Positions 16,996 to 24,996 of a DNA stretch of 64,000 nt are shown piece after piece; within the stretch, counting starts at the first letter, position 1, and each line of letters starts with the position of its first letter. The notes below the pieces were generated by a model. The model ran no database searches. It had not been told where the DNA came from and was given only the letters and a program-made list of their open reading frames with translations. The position numbers were made by a program, and so were the translations under genes. The stretch spans positions 1,116,001 to 1,180,000 of the forward strand of contig NZ_JAFBBY010000001.1 in NCBI RefSeq assembly GCF_016907515.1, given 5' to 3'. This DNA is from Nocardioides nitrophenolicus. Lineage in GTDB: Bacteria; Actinomycetota; Actinomycetes; Propionibacteriales; Nocardioidaceae.

Positions 16996-17832
16996 GTGGC
17001 GATCGTCGTCGGGGTCCTGTGCGTGCTGCTGGTCGGCCTGCTCGGCCTGGTGCTGGCGTTCGCGCGGGACCGCGGGCAGCTGCAGCGCCGGCTCGCCGAC
17101 ACCCAGGCGCACGTCGCCCAGCTCGAGTCGGACCTCGACGCCGCGCTGCGGCCGCCGCCCCCGACCAACTCGGCGGAGCGCGCCGTACGCCGGGTGATCC
17201 GGACCGCGTCGAAGGTCCGCTCCCACGGGATCACCGGCCTGATCCAGTCGACGGTGGAGGACCTGCAGACCTGGGCGAGCGATGCCGAGCGGGCCGACAT
17301 CCTGAACATGGCCGCCTCCGACGGCACGGTCACCCTGTTCTTCTCCGACATCGAGGACTCCACGCCGCTCAACGACCGGTTGGGCGACGCGACCTGGGTC
17401 AAGGTGCTCGCCGCGCACGACCGGGTGCTGCGCGGCCAGATCGAGAGGTATCGCGGCCAGGTCGTCAAGACCGCGGGCGACGGCTTCATGGTCGCCTTCC
17501 GCGACACCGAGGCGGCCTGCCGCGCCGCGCTCGGCATCCAGCGCGACCTGCCGCGCGACGTCACCCTGCGCCGCCACGGGCCGATCCTGGTCCGGATCGG
17601 CATCCACACCGGCCAGGTGGTCGCCCGCGACGGCGACTACTTCGGCCGCAACGTGGCGATGGCCGCCCGGGTCGCGAACCTGGCCCACGGCGGCGAGATC
17701 CTCGCGAGCGACGCGGTCCGCGAGGCGCTCGACGACGACGCCGCGCTGACCCTCGTGGAGCGGGACGCGGTCGAGCTCAAGGGGCTCGCGGGAGAGCACG
17801 TGGTGTGGGAGATCCTGCCGCCGGCGGGCTGA
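16996..17832 (+). CDS. Membrane-anchored class III adenylate/guanylate cyclase
   Basis: The 278-residue protein has one N-terminal transmembrane helix (AIVVGVLCVLLVGLLGLVLA), a coiled linker (residues about 25-55), and a class III cyclase domain from about residue 110. Active-site elements look intact: metal Asp in LFFSDIEDST, the Lys and second Asp in VVKTAGDGFMVAF, and Asn/Arg in GRNVAMAARVANLAHGG. A Lys at the purine-specifying position favours ATP and so cAMP, but this is inference. The start is GTG. It shares a 49-bp divergent region with the MoxR operon. Confidence 0.9.
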   Translation: MAIVVGVLCVLLVGLLGLVLAFARDRGQLQRRLADTQAHVAQLESDLDAALRPPPPTNSAERAVRRVIRTASKVRSHGITGLIQSTVEDLQTWASDAERADILNMAASDGTVTLFFSDIEDSTPLNDRLGDATWVKVLAAHDRVLRGQIERYRGQVVKTAGDGFMVAFRDTEAACRAALGIQRDLPRDVTLRRHGPILVRIGIHTGQVVARDGDYFGRNVAMAARVANLAHGGEILASDAVREALDDDAALTLVERDAVELKGLAGEHVVWEILPPAG

Positions 17833-18601
17833 CCCGGCGCGACTCGACGGCACGGATGACCAGCTCGACCACCAGATAGCCGGCCACCACGCAGGCGCCG
17901 CCGGCGAGCACGTCGAGAACGAAGTGGTTGGCCGTGGCGAGCACCACCAGCACCTGCAGACCGGGATACGCGACCGCGACGATCCGCCACCGGGTCCGCC
18001 CGAAGCCCCAGAGCTGGACGGCACACCACAGCGACCAGCCGAAGTGGAGCGAGGGCATGGCGGCGTACTGGTTGGTCGCGTCGCCGAGGCCCCGCGGCGC
18101 GGACGCGGCCGACCCCCACCAGCCGTAGTCGGCGAACTGGGCCATCACGTCGATGGTGCCGAGCTCCGGCATCAGCCGCGGCGGCGCCGTGGGCAGCAGG
18201 GCGTAGCCGACCAGCGCGATCGCCGAGGCGGCCACGAGCGCCCAGTAGCCGCGCCAGTACTGGCGCCCGCCGCGGCGCCGCGACATCAGCAGCACGGCCG
18301 GCGTCATGGCGTAGTGCATGAGCGCATAGAAGTAGCAGGCGGCGACGGCGAGGGCGGGTACGCCGAGGAGCCACCCGTTCAGCCGGAGCTCGACGGCGTC
18401 GAACAGGCCACCCTCGAGGCCGGCGATGGCCCGGGCGCGGGCGATCGCGGCGACCGGGTCGTCGCCCCAGCCCGCACGGATCAGGTTGTAGGCCGCGAAC
18501 AGGGCGATGAGGACGCCCATCTCGACCAGCAGCGCCCGCCAGCCGGTCAGCCGCGCCCGCGCCGGCGCCGGCGAGGTGGTGACGGTCGCGGTGGCGGCCA
18601 C
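17777..18601 (-). CDS. PAP2-superfamily membrane phosphatase/phosphotransferase
   Basis: The 274-residue protein has about six helices. The PAP2 motifs seen are MPSLHFGWSLW (PSxH) and ATANHFVLDVLAG (H...D), placed as in the inositol-phosphotransferase-like branch. The first canonical KxxxxxxRP motif is not clear. The role is probably lipid phosphate or phosphoinositide head-group transfer at the membrane. The GTG at 18601 has GGAGAGG eight bases upstream; longer reading frames lack a site and run into the operator palindrome. The 3' end overlaps the convergent cyclase by 56 bp. Confidence 0.82.
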   Translation of the reverse strand: MAATATVTTSPAPARARLTGWRALLVEMGVLIALFAAYNLIRAGWGDDPVAAIARARAIAGLEGGLFDAVELRLNGWLLGVPALAVAACYFYALMHYAMTPAVLLMSRRRGGRQYWRGYWALVAASAIALVGYALLPTAPPRLMPELGTIDVMAQFADYGWWGSAASAPRGLGDATNQYAAMPSLHFGWSLWCAVQLWGFGRTRWRIVAVAYPGLQVLVVLATANHFVLDVLAGGACVVAGYLVVELVIRAVESRRVSPPAAGSPTPRALPRAP

Positions 18602-18624
18602 GGCGAATCCTCTCCCACAGCGGA

Positions 18625-18652
18625 TGTGTATTCTGCATATGCAGAGTACACA
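18625..18652. promoter_or_regulatory. 28-bp near-perfect palindrome in divergent PAP2/MarR promoter
   Basis: Two 14-base halves, centred on CTGCATATGCAG and ending TGTGTA / TACACA, are perfect inverted repeats except for one pair. It lies between the PAP2 start (18601) and the MarR start (18694). Each strand carries a -10-like hexamer inside it (TATTCT on plus, TACTCT on minus). It is very likely the operator of the adjacent MarR-type regulator. It stands out as an AT-rich pocket in GC-rich DNA. Confidence 0.75.
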
Positions 18653-18693
18653 GAGCCCGTAGGATGGCGCCACCGGATGACGGAGGGGGAGAG

Positions 18694-19164
18694 ATGGACG
18701 CGGCCGCGGAGTGCACCGAGGCCCTGGGCGGCGGCCCGGGAACGGACCCGGCGCGTGCGGTCGCCACGGCCTTCTCCCGCCTCGAGGCGCACCGCCGCGG
18801 CTGGGAGCAGCGCACCCCCCTCGGGGTCGCCGAGATGCGCCTGCTCTGGCTGCTCCGGAGCGCCGAGGAGTGGACCCTGCGCGACATCACCGCCCACCTC
18901 GGGCTCGAGCAGTCCACGGTCAACCGGCAGGTCAACGCGGCGGTCTCAGCCGGGCTGGTGACCAAGCTGCGCACGCCCGGCCAGCCCAGCTTCGGCTTCC
19001 GCGCGTCGGACGAGGGAGTGCGGCGCTTCGAGGCGTGCGTCGGAGAGGTGCTCGGCCGTTACCAGCACGCCCTCGACGCGCTCGGCGAGGACGCCGAGCG
19101 GTTCGTGGACCTGCTCGACCGCTTCGTCGACGACCTGGTGGCCGAGCGTCCGGGCGCCGACTGA
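18694..19164 (+). CDS. MarR-family transcriptional regulator
   Basis: The 156-residue winged-helix protein shows the pattern GVAEMRLLWLLRSAEEWTLR, then DITAHLGLEQSTVNRQVNAA (helix-turn-helix), and the wing with TPGQPSFGFRASDEG. Dimerising helices sit at both ends (RAVATAFSRLEAHRR and FVDLLDRFVDDLVAE). The ATG at 18694 follows GGAGGGGGAGAG, so it is preferred to the ATG at 18664. Divergent orientation to the PAP2 gene and the palindrome at 18625-18652 suggest control of both genes. Confidence 0.88.
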   Translation: MDAAAECTEALGGGPGTDPARAVATAFSRLEAHRRGWEQRTPLGVAEMRLLWLLRSAEEWTLRDITAHLGLEQSTVNRQVNAAVSAGLVTKLRTPGQPSFGFRASDEGVRRFEACVGEVLGRYQHALDALGEDAERFVDLLDRFVDDLVAERPGAD

Positions 19165-19165
19165 G

Positions 19166-19228
19166 CGTCGTATCTGACGGACGGGCTGTGAACTCGGCGA
19201 ATTCACGACCCATTCGTCAGATACGACG
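19166..19228. repeat. 63-bp imperfect palindromic element (hairpin)
   Basis: The outer arms CGTCGTATCTGACG (19166-19179) and CGTCAGATACGACG (19215-19228) are perfect inverted repeats of 14 bp. Inside, GGG/CCC and GTGAA/TTCAC also pair, and most inner mismatches are transitions. It fills the gap between the convergent marR and thiolase genes. It could be a bidirectional terminator or a REP/MITE-like dispersed palindrome. Confidence 0.7.
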
Positions 19229-19245
19229 AGCCGACCCGGCCCAGA

Positions 19246-20430
19246 TCAGCGGGTGAGGATCACCGACGAGCCGTGGCCGAACAGGCCCTGGTTGGCGGTG
19301 ATGCCGACCCGGGCGCCCTCGACCTGACGGCCCTCGGCCCGGCCCTGGAGCTGCCAGGTGAGCTCGCAGACCTGGGCGATCGCCTGCGCCGGCACCGCCT
19401 CGCCGAAGCAGGCGAGGCCGCCCGACGGGTTGACCGGGATCCGGCCGCCGAGCGTCGTGTCGCCGGCGCGGAGCAGGGCCTCGGCCTCGCCGCGCTTGCA
19501 CAGCTGCAGGTCCTCGATCCAGTCCAGCTCGAGGGCGGTCGAGAGGTCGTAGACCTCGGCGACGTCGACGTCAGCGGGGTCGACGCCCGCCTCGTCGTAC
19601 GCCGCCTGGCCGATCGACTCCTTGAAGGTGCGCTCCGGCACCCCGGTCACGGCCGAGCAGTCGGTGGCGAGCAGGGGCATGTCGATGACCGTGTTGGGGA
19701 AGGTCGGGGTGACCGTGGAGACCGCGGCGACGGTGACCGGCGAGGCGATGCCGTGCCTCTTCGCGTACTCCGCGCTGGTCAGCACCACCGCCGCGGCGCC
19801 GTCGGAGGTCGCGCAGATGTCGAGCAGGTGCAGCGGGTCGGACACCATCGGCGAGGCGAGCACCTCCTCGACCGACGACTCCTTGCGGAAGCGCGCGTAC
19901 GGGTTCTCCAGGCCGTGCCTGGCGTTCTTGACCTTGACCTGCGCGAAGTCCTCGGCGGTGGCGCCGTAGAGGTCCATCCGGCGCCGGGCGTAGAGCGCGA
20001 AGTACGCCGGGTTGGTCATGCCGAGCAGCCGGAAGCGGAGCCAGTCGGGGTCGTTCCACCGCTCCCCCGCGTTGGGCGCGAGGAAGCCCTTGGGGGTGGT
20101 GTCGGCGCCGACGACGAGCGCGACCTCGCTCAGGCCGGCCAGGATCCGGGCCCGCGCGGTGTCGATGGCCTGGGCACCGGTCGCACACGCGGCGTACGAC
20201 GTCGCGATCCGGGCGCCGTTCCAGCCCAGGGCCTGGGCGAAGGTCGACCCGGCGACATAGCCGGCGTACCCGTTGCGGACGGTCTCGCCGCCGACGACGA
20301 GGTCGACGTCGGCCCACGCGATGCCGGAGTCCTGCAGCGCCGCACGGGCGGCGTGCACGCCGTACTCGGTGAAGTTGCGGCCCCACTTGCCCCAGGGGTG
20401 CATGCCCGCACCCGCGATCACGACGCTCAT
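19246..20430 (-). CDS. Thiolase / lipid-transfer-type acetyl-CoA acyltransferase
   Basis: The 394-residue protein belongs to the thiolase superfamily, in the SCP-x/Ltp branch that acts with DUF35 proteins. Segments seen are VVGGETVRNGYAGYVAGST, ATSYAACATGAQAIDTA (the catalytic Cys region), the ALELDWIEDLQLCKRGEA stretch, and IPVNPSGGLACFGEAVPA. It lacks the HEAF motif of classical degradative thiolases, which fits an aldolase-like lipid-transfer role in steroid or fatty side-chain breakdown. Its ATG overlaps the stop of the upstream DUF35 gene (ATGA), so the two form a heteromeric pair. Confidence 0.88.
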   Translation of the reverse strand: MSVVIAGAGMHPWGKWGRNFTEYGVHAARAALQDSGIAWADVDLVVGGETVRNGYAGYVAGSTFAQALGWNGARIATSYAACATGAQAIDTARARILAGLSEVALVVGADTTPKGFLAPNAGERWNDPDWLRFRLLGMTNPAYFALYARRRMDLYGATAEDFAQVKVKNARHGLENPYARFRKESSVEEVLASPMVSDPLHLLDICATSDGAAAVVLTSAEYAKRHGIASPVTVAAVSTVTPTFPNTVIDMPLLATDCSAVTGVPERTFKESIGQAAYDEAGVDPADVDVAEVYDLSTALELDWIEDLQLCKRGEAEALLRAGDTTLGGRIPVNPSGGLACFGEAVPAQAIAQVCELTWQLQGRAEGRQVEGARVGITANQGLFGHGSSVILTR

Positions 20431-20867
20431 GCGGCCACCGGCTTCCAGCGGTAGATGGTGCGCTCACCGGTCTCGTCGACGTTCAGCGTCTCGATGACGA
20501 GCTCGACCTGCGCGCCGACGCGCAGGTCGCTCACCCCGAAGCCGTCGGCGACCTGCCCGAGCACGACGATGCCCTCCGGCAGCTCGACCGCCGCCAGCGC
20601 GAACGGCTGGAACGGGTCGGCGGCCGGGAGGTACGGCGCGGGCGGCTGGTACTGCGCGTCGGTGTAGGACCACACCGTGCCCCGCGGCGAGAGCTCGACG
20701 CTGTCGTGCTCCTGGCCGTCGCAGGCGGGATTGCGGCAGTAGAAGGTGGCGGCGCCGGCGTCGGAGGACACCGGCGGGAACACCAGGTTGCGGCACGCGG
20801 TGCAGCGCGAGGCGAGCAGCCGCGGCTCCTCACCGGTGGTGAACCAGCCCTCGATCACAGGGGTCAT
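20427..20867 (-). CDS. Zn-ribbon / OB-fold (DUF35) acyl-CoA-associated protein
   Basis: The 146-residue protein begins MTPVIEGWFTTGEEPRLLAS and has the rubredoxin-like zinc ribbon CTACRN...CRNPAC (residues about 25-57). An OB-fold follows with GTVWSYTDAQYQPP and PFALAAVELPEG. DUF35 proteins form complexes with thiolases such as the adjacent gene and help position CoA thioesters. The ATG at 20867 is chosen because the only longer frame has an odd Arg-rich start. The promoter looks leaderless: TAGGGT at 20880-20875 is directly followed by the start. Confidence 0.87.
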   Translation of the reverse strand: MTPVIEGWFTTGEEPRLLASRCTACRNLVFPPVSSDAGAATFYCRNPACDGQEHDSVELSPRGTVWSYTDAQYQPPAPYLPAADPFQPFALAAVELPEGIVVLGQVADGFGVSDLRVGAQVELVIETLNVDETGERTIYRWKPVAA

Positions 20868-20880
20868 GGCCCGCACCCTA

Positions 20881-20896
20881 CCAAGCAAGTGCTTGG
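20881..20896. promoter_or_regulatory. KstR2-like palindrome at DUF35-thiolase promoter
   Basis: CCAAGCAAGTGCTTGG has two perfect 7-bp arms around AG and abuts the -10-like TAGGGT of the operon. Shifted by two bases it fits nine of ten defined positions of the KstR2 motif AnCAAGnnCTTGnT known from mycobacteria. A TetR-type repressor bound here would block this promoter. No such repressor gene lies in the window. Confidence 0.6.
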
Positions 20897-20933
20897 CTAA
20901 GCGAGGGCCGGTCGGCGCGGGGCGAGCCGGCGG

Positions 20934-22736
20934 CTACTCCCCCGGGTCCGGACTGCCACCGGCGGGCGGAGCCGGCTTCTCGCACTTGACCGTGTCGGCG
21001 GGCGTGTAGACCGTGTGGAACTTCTCGGTGTGGTCGACCGCGCTGTCGCCGTGCTTGCGGAAGATCCGGGTGACGTCGACCTGGAAGCCGGACCAGCCGG
21101 TGTTCGGCTCGCAGTCGGGGGTGGTGAGCGTGCGGACCTTCGGCGGCACCGTGGCGTAGCGCCCCGAGGTCTGGGAGTCGATGTCCCACTTCTTGGTGGA
21201 CCACATCTGGACGGTGACCTTGCCCTGGCGCGACCAGGTGCTCGGGACCACCCAGGCGTGGATGAGGACGCCGTACTCGGTGTCGTTCTGGAAGCGCAGG
21301 TCGACCGTCGGCCACGCGACGGTGGCCTCGCGGCCGACCGGGTAGCGGTCGATGTAGAACGAGTGCGGCTTGTGCTGGATGTCCTTGAGGCCCGCGAAGA
21401 ACATGGCGTTGAAGGTGGTGGTCGCCATCTGCGAGACGCCGCCGCCGAGGTCCTTCTTGAGGATGCCGTTGCTGATGATGTAGCCCTCGGTGAAGCCGTT
21501 GGCGGCGGTGCGCTCGCCGACGATGCCGTTGAGCGAGAACTCCTCGCCCGGCTTGAGCAGGGTGCCGTCGATCAGCTCGGCGGCACGGCCGATGTTGATG
21601 TTGCGGTAGTCGGCGTGGGGGTAGTACGTCGAGAACTCGGAGACCTTGTCGACGATCTTGAGGTTCTCGGCGTCCTTGGTCGTGAACGCGGCGTCGGTGA
21701 CCTGCGCGGTGACCGGGCCGCTGCGCGAGCCGTCGGGGGCGGTGAGCAGGCCGAGGAAGACCTGAGCCGCCTCGCCGGAGTCGAAGGTGACGCCGGGCTT
21801 CGCCGGGACGATCTTCGGCTTCCCCTTCTTGTTGATCTTCACCGTCGCGTCCACCGGCGCACCGTTGGCGGTGGCGCCCTTGACCAGCTCGGTCAGGGCG
21901 GCCTCGTCGACATGGGGGGCGAGCTTGCCGTTCTCGGGCCGCATCGAGAGGACCGGGGCGAACTTGGCCGGGGTGAGCTTCACGTCGTTCTCGCCGAACT
22001 GCAGCGTCACCGGGTTCGCCATCGCGGGGTTGGCGAAGGAGTCGAGCGCCTCGGCGACGTCGGCGGCGTCGATGTCGGGCTGCGCGGGGGCGACCTCGAG
22101 CTCGACGGCCTTCTCACCCGACAAGAAGGCGTCGGTGATCGCGGTCCGCGCCTGGTCACGGTCGACCGCCTGGCCGGCCTGCGGCTGGGTGGTCTGCACG
22201 CCGTCGGAGGTGAAGGTGACCGTGCCGTCCTGGGGCGGCGTGCCGAGGCCGTCGGAGAGCTCGGTGAGCTTCTCGTCGAGCAGCCTCTCGTCGACGTCGA
22301 CGACGGCGTCGACCTTGCCACCGCCGGTGAAGTAGTCCCACTGGCGCGCCGGGCTCCACGAGTCGCCGGCACCGGCCGCGTCGACGGACGCGGCGTAGTC
22401 GATCGCCAGGCCGATCTCGCCCGGCTGCACCTTCGCGTCGTTGACCTTGCCGCTCGCGCCCTGGTGTCCGACCCGGACCGTGATCGGGGAGTCGGCACGC
22501 GAGCCGAAGGTGTCCTCGAGCTTGGCGATCGCGGCCGACCGGGTCAGCCCGCCGACCTCGACCCCGGAGATGGTGGTGCCGGTCGGGACCTTGTCGCCGG
22601 CGACCGCGTGCGCGGCGGCGTACCCGCCACCGGCGAGCAGGACGAGCAGGACGATGACGACGACGACGATCCTGCCGCCGGGGCGCTCGGCCTTGCCGCC
22701 CGTCTCCCCACCCGTGTCAGACTCCCAGAAGGTCAC
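20934..22736 (-). CDS. VanW-family membrane-anchored cell-wall protein
   Basis: The 600-residue protein has a cytoplasmic N-terminus, one transmembrane helix (residues about 23-47), and a long extracellular part. Two PG_binding_4-like repeats (GLTRSAAIAKLEDTFG; VDRDQARTAITDAFL) precede the VanW domain. The VanW core is the segment from STYYPHADYRNINIG through LKPGEEFSLNGIVGERTA, GGGVSQMATTTFNAMFFAG and SFYIDRYPVGREATVAWPT. VanW domains occur near glycopeptide-resistance genes and are common in Gram-positive cell-wall proteins, with no fixed function. It is followed after 24 bp by DUF6113 and mshB genes upstream on the same strand. Confidence 0.88.
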   Translation of the reverse strand: MTFWESDTGGETGGKAERPGGRIVVVVIVLLVLLAGGGYAAAHAVAGDKVPTGTTISGVEVGGLTRSAAIAKLEDTFGSRADSPITVRVGHQGASGKVNDAKVQPGEIGLAIDYAASVDAAGAGDSWSPARQWDYFTGGGKVDAVVDVDERLLDEKLTELSDGLGTPPQDGTVTFTSDGVQTTQPQAGQAVDRDQARTAITDAFLSGEKAVELEVAPAQPDIDAADVAEALDSFANPAMANPVTLQFGENDVKLTPAKFAPVLSMRPENGKLAPHVDEAALTELVKGATANGAPVDATVKINKKGKPKIVPAKPGVTFDSGEAAQVFLGLLTAPDGSRSGPVTAQVTDAAFTTKDAENLKIVDKVSEFSTYYPHADYRNINIGRAAELIDGTLLKPGEEFSLNGIVGERTAANGFTEGYIISNGILKKDLGGGVSQMATTTFNAMFFAGLKDIQHKPHSFYIDRYPVGREATVAWPTVDLRFQNDTEYGVLIHAWVVPSTWSRQGKVTVQMWSTKKWDIDSQTSGRYATVPPKVRTLTTPDCEPNTGWSGFQVDVTRIFRKHGDSAVDHTEKFHTVYTPADTVKCEKPAPPAGGSPDPGE

Positions 22737-22760
22737 CGCGACATCCTAAAGAGGGCTTGC

Positions 22761-23099
22761 TCACCCTTCCGCATTCCCGGCCGTGGTGCGCCGGGGCAGC
22801 AGGCCGACGAACCCGGAGCCGAGGACCACCGCCCCGGTCGCGAGGAGCAGGTAGCCGGACGCGTCGTTGGCGATGACGTAGTCGCCCTCCGGCCGCGGCA
22901 CCGAGGCCACGCCCAGCACGGCCGTCCAGCCCGCCGCGAACGGCAGTCGGCGCCACCAGCCGCCCGGCAGCGCCACCAGGGTGGCGGCGGACGCGGCGAT
23001 GCCGAGCCCGAGGCCCCAGCCGTAGCCGTGCAGCGCCACCGAGGCCAGCCCGACCACGGCTCCGAGGACCAGGCAGGCGAGCGCGACCAGGACCTTCAC
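22761..23099 (-). CDS. DUF6113-like four-helix membrane protein
   Basis: The 112-residue protein has about four transmembrane segments (residues 3-22, 26-45, 52-70, 80-102) and no soluble domain. The family is found next to mshB in actinobacteria. The GTG start overlaps the mshB stop (GTGA), so translation is coupled to mshB. Its role is unknown; the linkage suggests a link with mycothiol metabolism, but this is inference only. Confidence 0.72.
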   Translation of the reverse strand: MKVLVALACLVLGAVVGLASVALHGYGWGLGLGIAASAATLVALPGGWWRRLPFAAGWTAVLGVASVPRPEGDYVIANDASGYLLLATGAVVLGSGFVGLLPRRTTAGNAEG

Positions 23100-24022
23100 T
23101 CGCCGGGAATGCCGGCGAACAGGTCGGTCTCCCAGCCCGTCTCGGGGTCGAGCGGACCGGCGGCGCCCTTGACCAGCCGGTACTGCTCGCGCCCGAACGC
23201 CTGCGCGCCCACGTTGTTGGACAACGCGAAGAACGGCCCGTCGGTGGTGATCTGAGTGGCGTGCGCACGCAGGGCGTCGAGCTTCTGCGCGACGTGCTCG
23301 CTCGCGTCGACCTCGCAGGTGATGTCCTCGTCGGGCCGGAACATCGGCGGCAGGTCGCCGTCGGGGTCCATCCCCTCGAAGGTGGTGGTGTCGCCCGCCT
23401 CCCGCAGCCGGCGCAGGCCCTCGCGGATCCGGCTCTCCGAGATGGCACCCCAGTAGATCTTCGCGATCTCCCAGGGCGCGCCCAGGTCACGGCGGTACGA
23501 CGGCGCGGCGGCCAGCTGGGCGGCGTACATCGCGACCCGGTGGGCCTGGATGTGGTCGGGGTGGCCGTAGCCGCCGAACTCGTCGTACGCCACCAGCACC
23601 TGGGGCCGCACCTCCCGGATGACCGCGACCAGGTGGGTGGCGGCCTCGGTGAGGTCGGCATTCCAGAAGGCGTTGGCGTGGATGTCGTCGGCCGCCACGG
23701 CGTGGCCGTCCTCGTGCCACTTCATGCCGGAGTCGCGGTAGGTGCCGAAGCCGCCGAGGAAGCGGTGGTCGGTGACCCCCAGCGCCTTCATCGCGGCCTC
23801 CAGCTCGCCGCGGCGGTGCTCACCCAGCCGGTCCTCCTTGTCGGCCGCGAGGTGCTCGAGCTCGGGGACCAGGATCTCGCCCATCTCACCCGCGGTGCAG
23901 GTCACCAGCGTGACCCCGCGCCCGTCCGCGACGTACTTCGCCATCGTGGCGCCCTGGCCGATCGACTCGTCGTCGGGGTGGGCGTGCACGAGGAGCAGCC
24001 GGTGGGCGGCAGTTGCGGTCAT
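23096..24022 (-). CDS. mshB: MshB, GlcNAc-Ins deacetylase of mycothiol biosynthesis
   Basis: MshB removes acetate from N-acetylglucosaminyl-inositol, the second step of mycothiol synthesis. The 308-residue product has the zinc motif [38 protein letters not shown], the second metal site [15 protein letters not shown] and the long C-terminal lobe of MshB. It differs from the Mca fragment at the left edge at the same positions (TAGEMG against TGGERG). The ATG at 24022 opens [15 protein letters not shown]; longer frames run into the next promoter. It is first in the mshB-DUF6113 operon, divergent from the lipoprotein pair. Confidence 0.95.
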   Translation of the reverse strand: MTATAAHRLLLVHAHPDDESIGQGATMAKYVADGRGVTLVTCTAGEMGEILVPELEHLAADKEDRLGEHRRGELEAAMKALGVTDHRFLGGFGTYRDSGMKWHEDGHAVAADDIHANAFWNADLTEAATHLVAVIREVRPQVLVAYDEFGGYGHPDHIQAHRVAMYAAQLAAAPSYRRDLGAPWEIAKIYWGAISESRIREGLRRLREAGDTTTFEGMDPDGDLPPMFRPDEDITCEVDASEHVAQKLDALRAHATQITTDGPFFALSNNVGAQAFGREQYRLVKGAAGPLDPETGWETDLFAGIPGE

Positions 24023-24047
24023 GAGGACGAGCGTAATGATGGGCCCC

Positions 24048-24977
24048 ATGCGGAACCCCGGGCGCCTCGCTCTGCTCCTCGTGATGACCGCCTCGTCCCT
24101 CTCCGGGTGTGCCCTCCTCGACGGGAGCTCGCGGCTCGAGGAGGCGCTGGAGTACCTGCCCGCCGACGCCACCACGGTCACCTTCGTCGACCGGGCGGCG
24201 ATCGCCGAGCGGGTCGGCGACGGGTCGCCGGAGACCGCGTACGGCACCGAGCTGTCCCGCTGGTCGGAGGTCATGGACGAGGCCGCCTTCGACGACTCCG
24301 ACGTCGAGTGGGAGGCGGTCGCGAGCGGCGAGGGGGTGGGCCGGGTCTGGAAGATGTCCGACGACCTCGACTTCGACGCCGTCGCCGCCGACCTCGAGGA
24401 CGCCGGCTACGAGCGATCCGGCTCCGCCGACCGCCCCGTCTTCACCGTCGACCTCGCCGCCGCCGACGAGAACGGCCTGGTCGGCGGCCGCTACCCCGCC
24501 GTCTGGCTCACCCTCGCCCTCGTCCCCGACGAGGAGCTGATCGTCTCCGGCTCCGAGGTCTCGGCGCTGCTCGACGCCGTCGCCGACCACGCCGACTCCC
24601 TCGCCGACGCCGGCAGCTTCGGGGACCTGCTCGACACGGCTGAGGACCAGGACGGGCTGGAGTACGCCGGACTGACCGTCGCCCCGCCGTGCGGCGGGTC
24701 CGCCCGGCCCGGCCCGGACGGGATGGCCCTGTTCGTCACCCCCGACGAGGTCACCGGCGTCCGGCTGTTCGCGGACGACGAGGCGGCGACGGCGGACGCC
24801 GAGGAGCTGACGTCCTCCCTCGACGAGCAGGCCGGTGACACCGGGTTCGACGCCGATCTCGACGTGGAGGCGGACGGGCGGACGGTGCGCGCCGAGGCGG
24901 GTCCCGGCGACCGGCGGGTCATGGCGCAGGCCTGGACGCGGCTGGACGGCCCGTTCGCCTGCCCGCCGGCGACGTAG
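24048..24977 (+). CDS. Predicted lipoprotein, first of a tandem pair
   Basis: The 309-residue protein has a lipoprotein signal ([20 protein letters not shown], lipobox LSGC). The mature part is strongly acidic ([35 protein letters not shown]). It has a repeated alpha/beta layout and a Cys pair (APPCGGS and FACPPAT) near the end. It is clearly paralogous to the next gene: [14 protein letters not shown] / [23 protein letters not shown] / [18 protein letters not shown] / GMLGGRYPS. The function is unknown. In-frame ATGs at 24036 and 24039 are alternatives. Confidence 0.8.
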   Translation: MRNPGRLALLLVMTASSLSGCALLDGSSRLEEALEYLPADATTVTFVDRAAIAERVGDGSPETAYGTELSRWSEVMDEAAFDDSDVEWEAVASGEGVGRVWKMSDDLDFDAVAADLEDAGYERSGSADRPVFTVDLAAADENGLVGGRYPAVWLTLALVPDEELIVSGSEVSALLDAVADHADSLADAGSFGDLLDTAEDQDGLEYAGLTVAPPCGGSARPGPDGMALFVTPDEVTGVRLFADDEAATADAEELTSSLDEQAGDTGFDADLDVEADGRTVRAEAGPGDRRVMAQAWTRLDGPFACPPAT

Positions 24978-24996
24978 CGCTGCATACTCCTTGCGC

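Noticed and set aside
15369..17879. Plus-strand open frame of 836 codons across the MoxR gene and cyclase
   Set aside because: It is the antisense of the MoxR gene and an off-frame of the cyclase gene; both real proteins have complete active sites.
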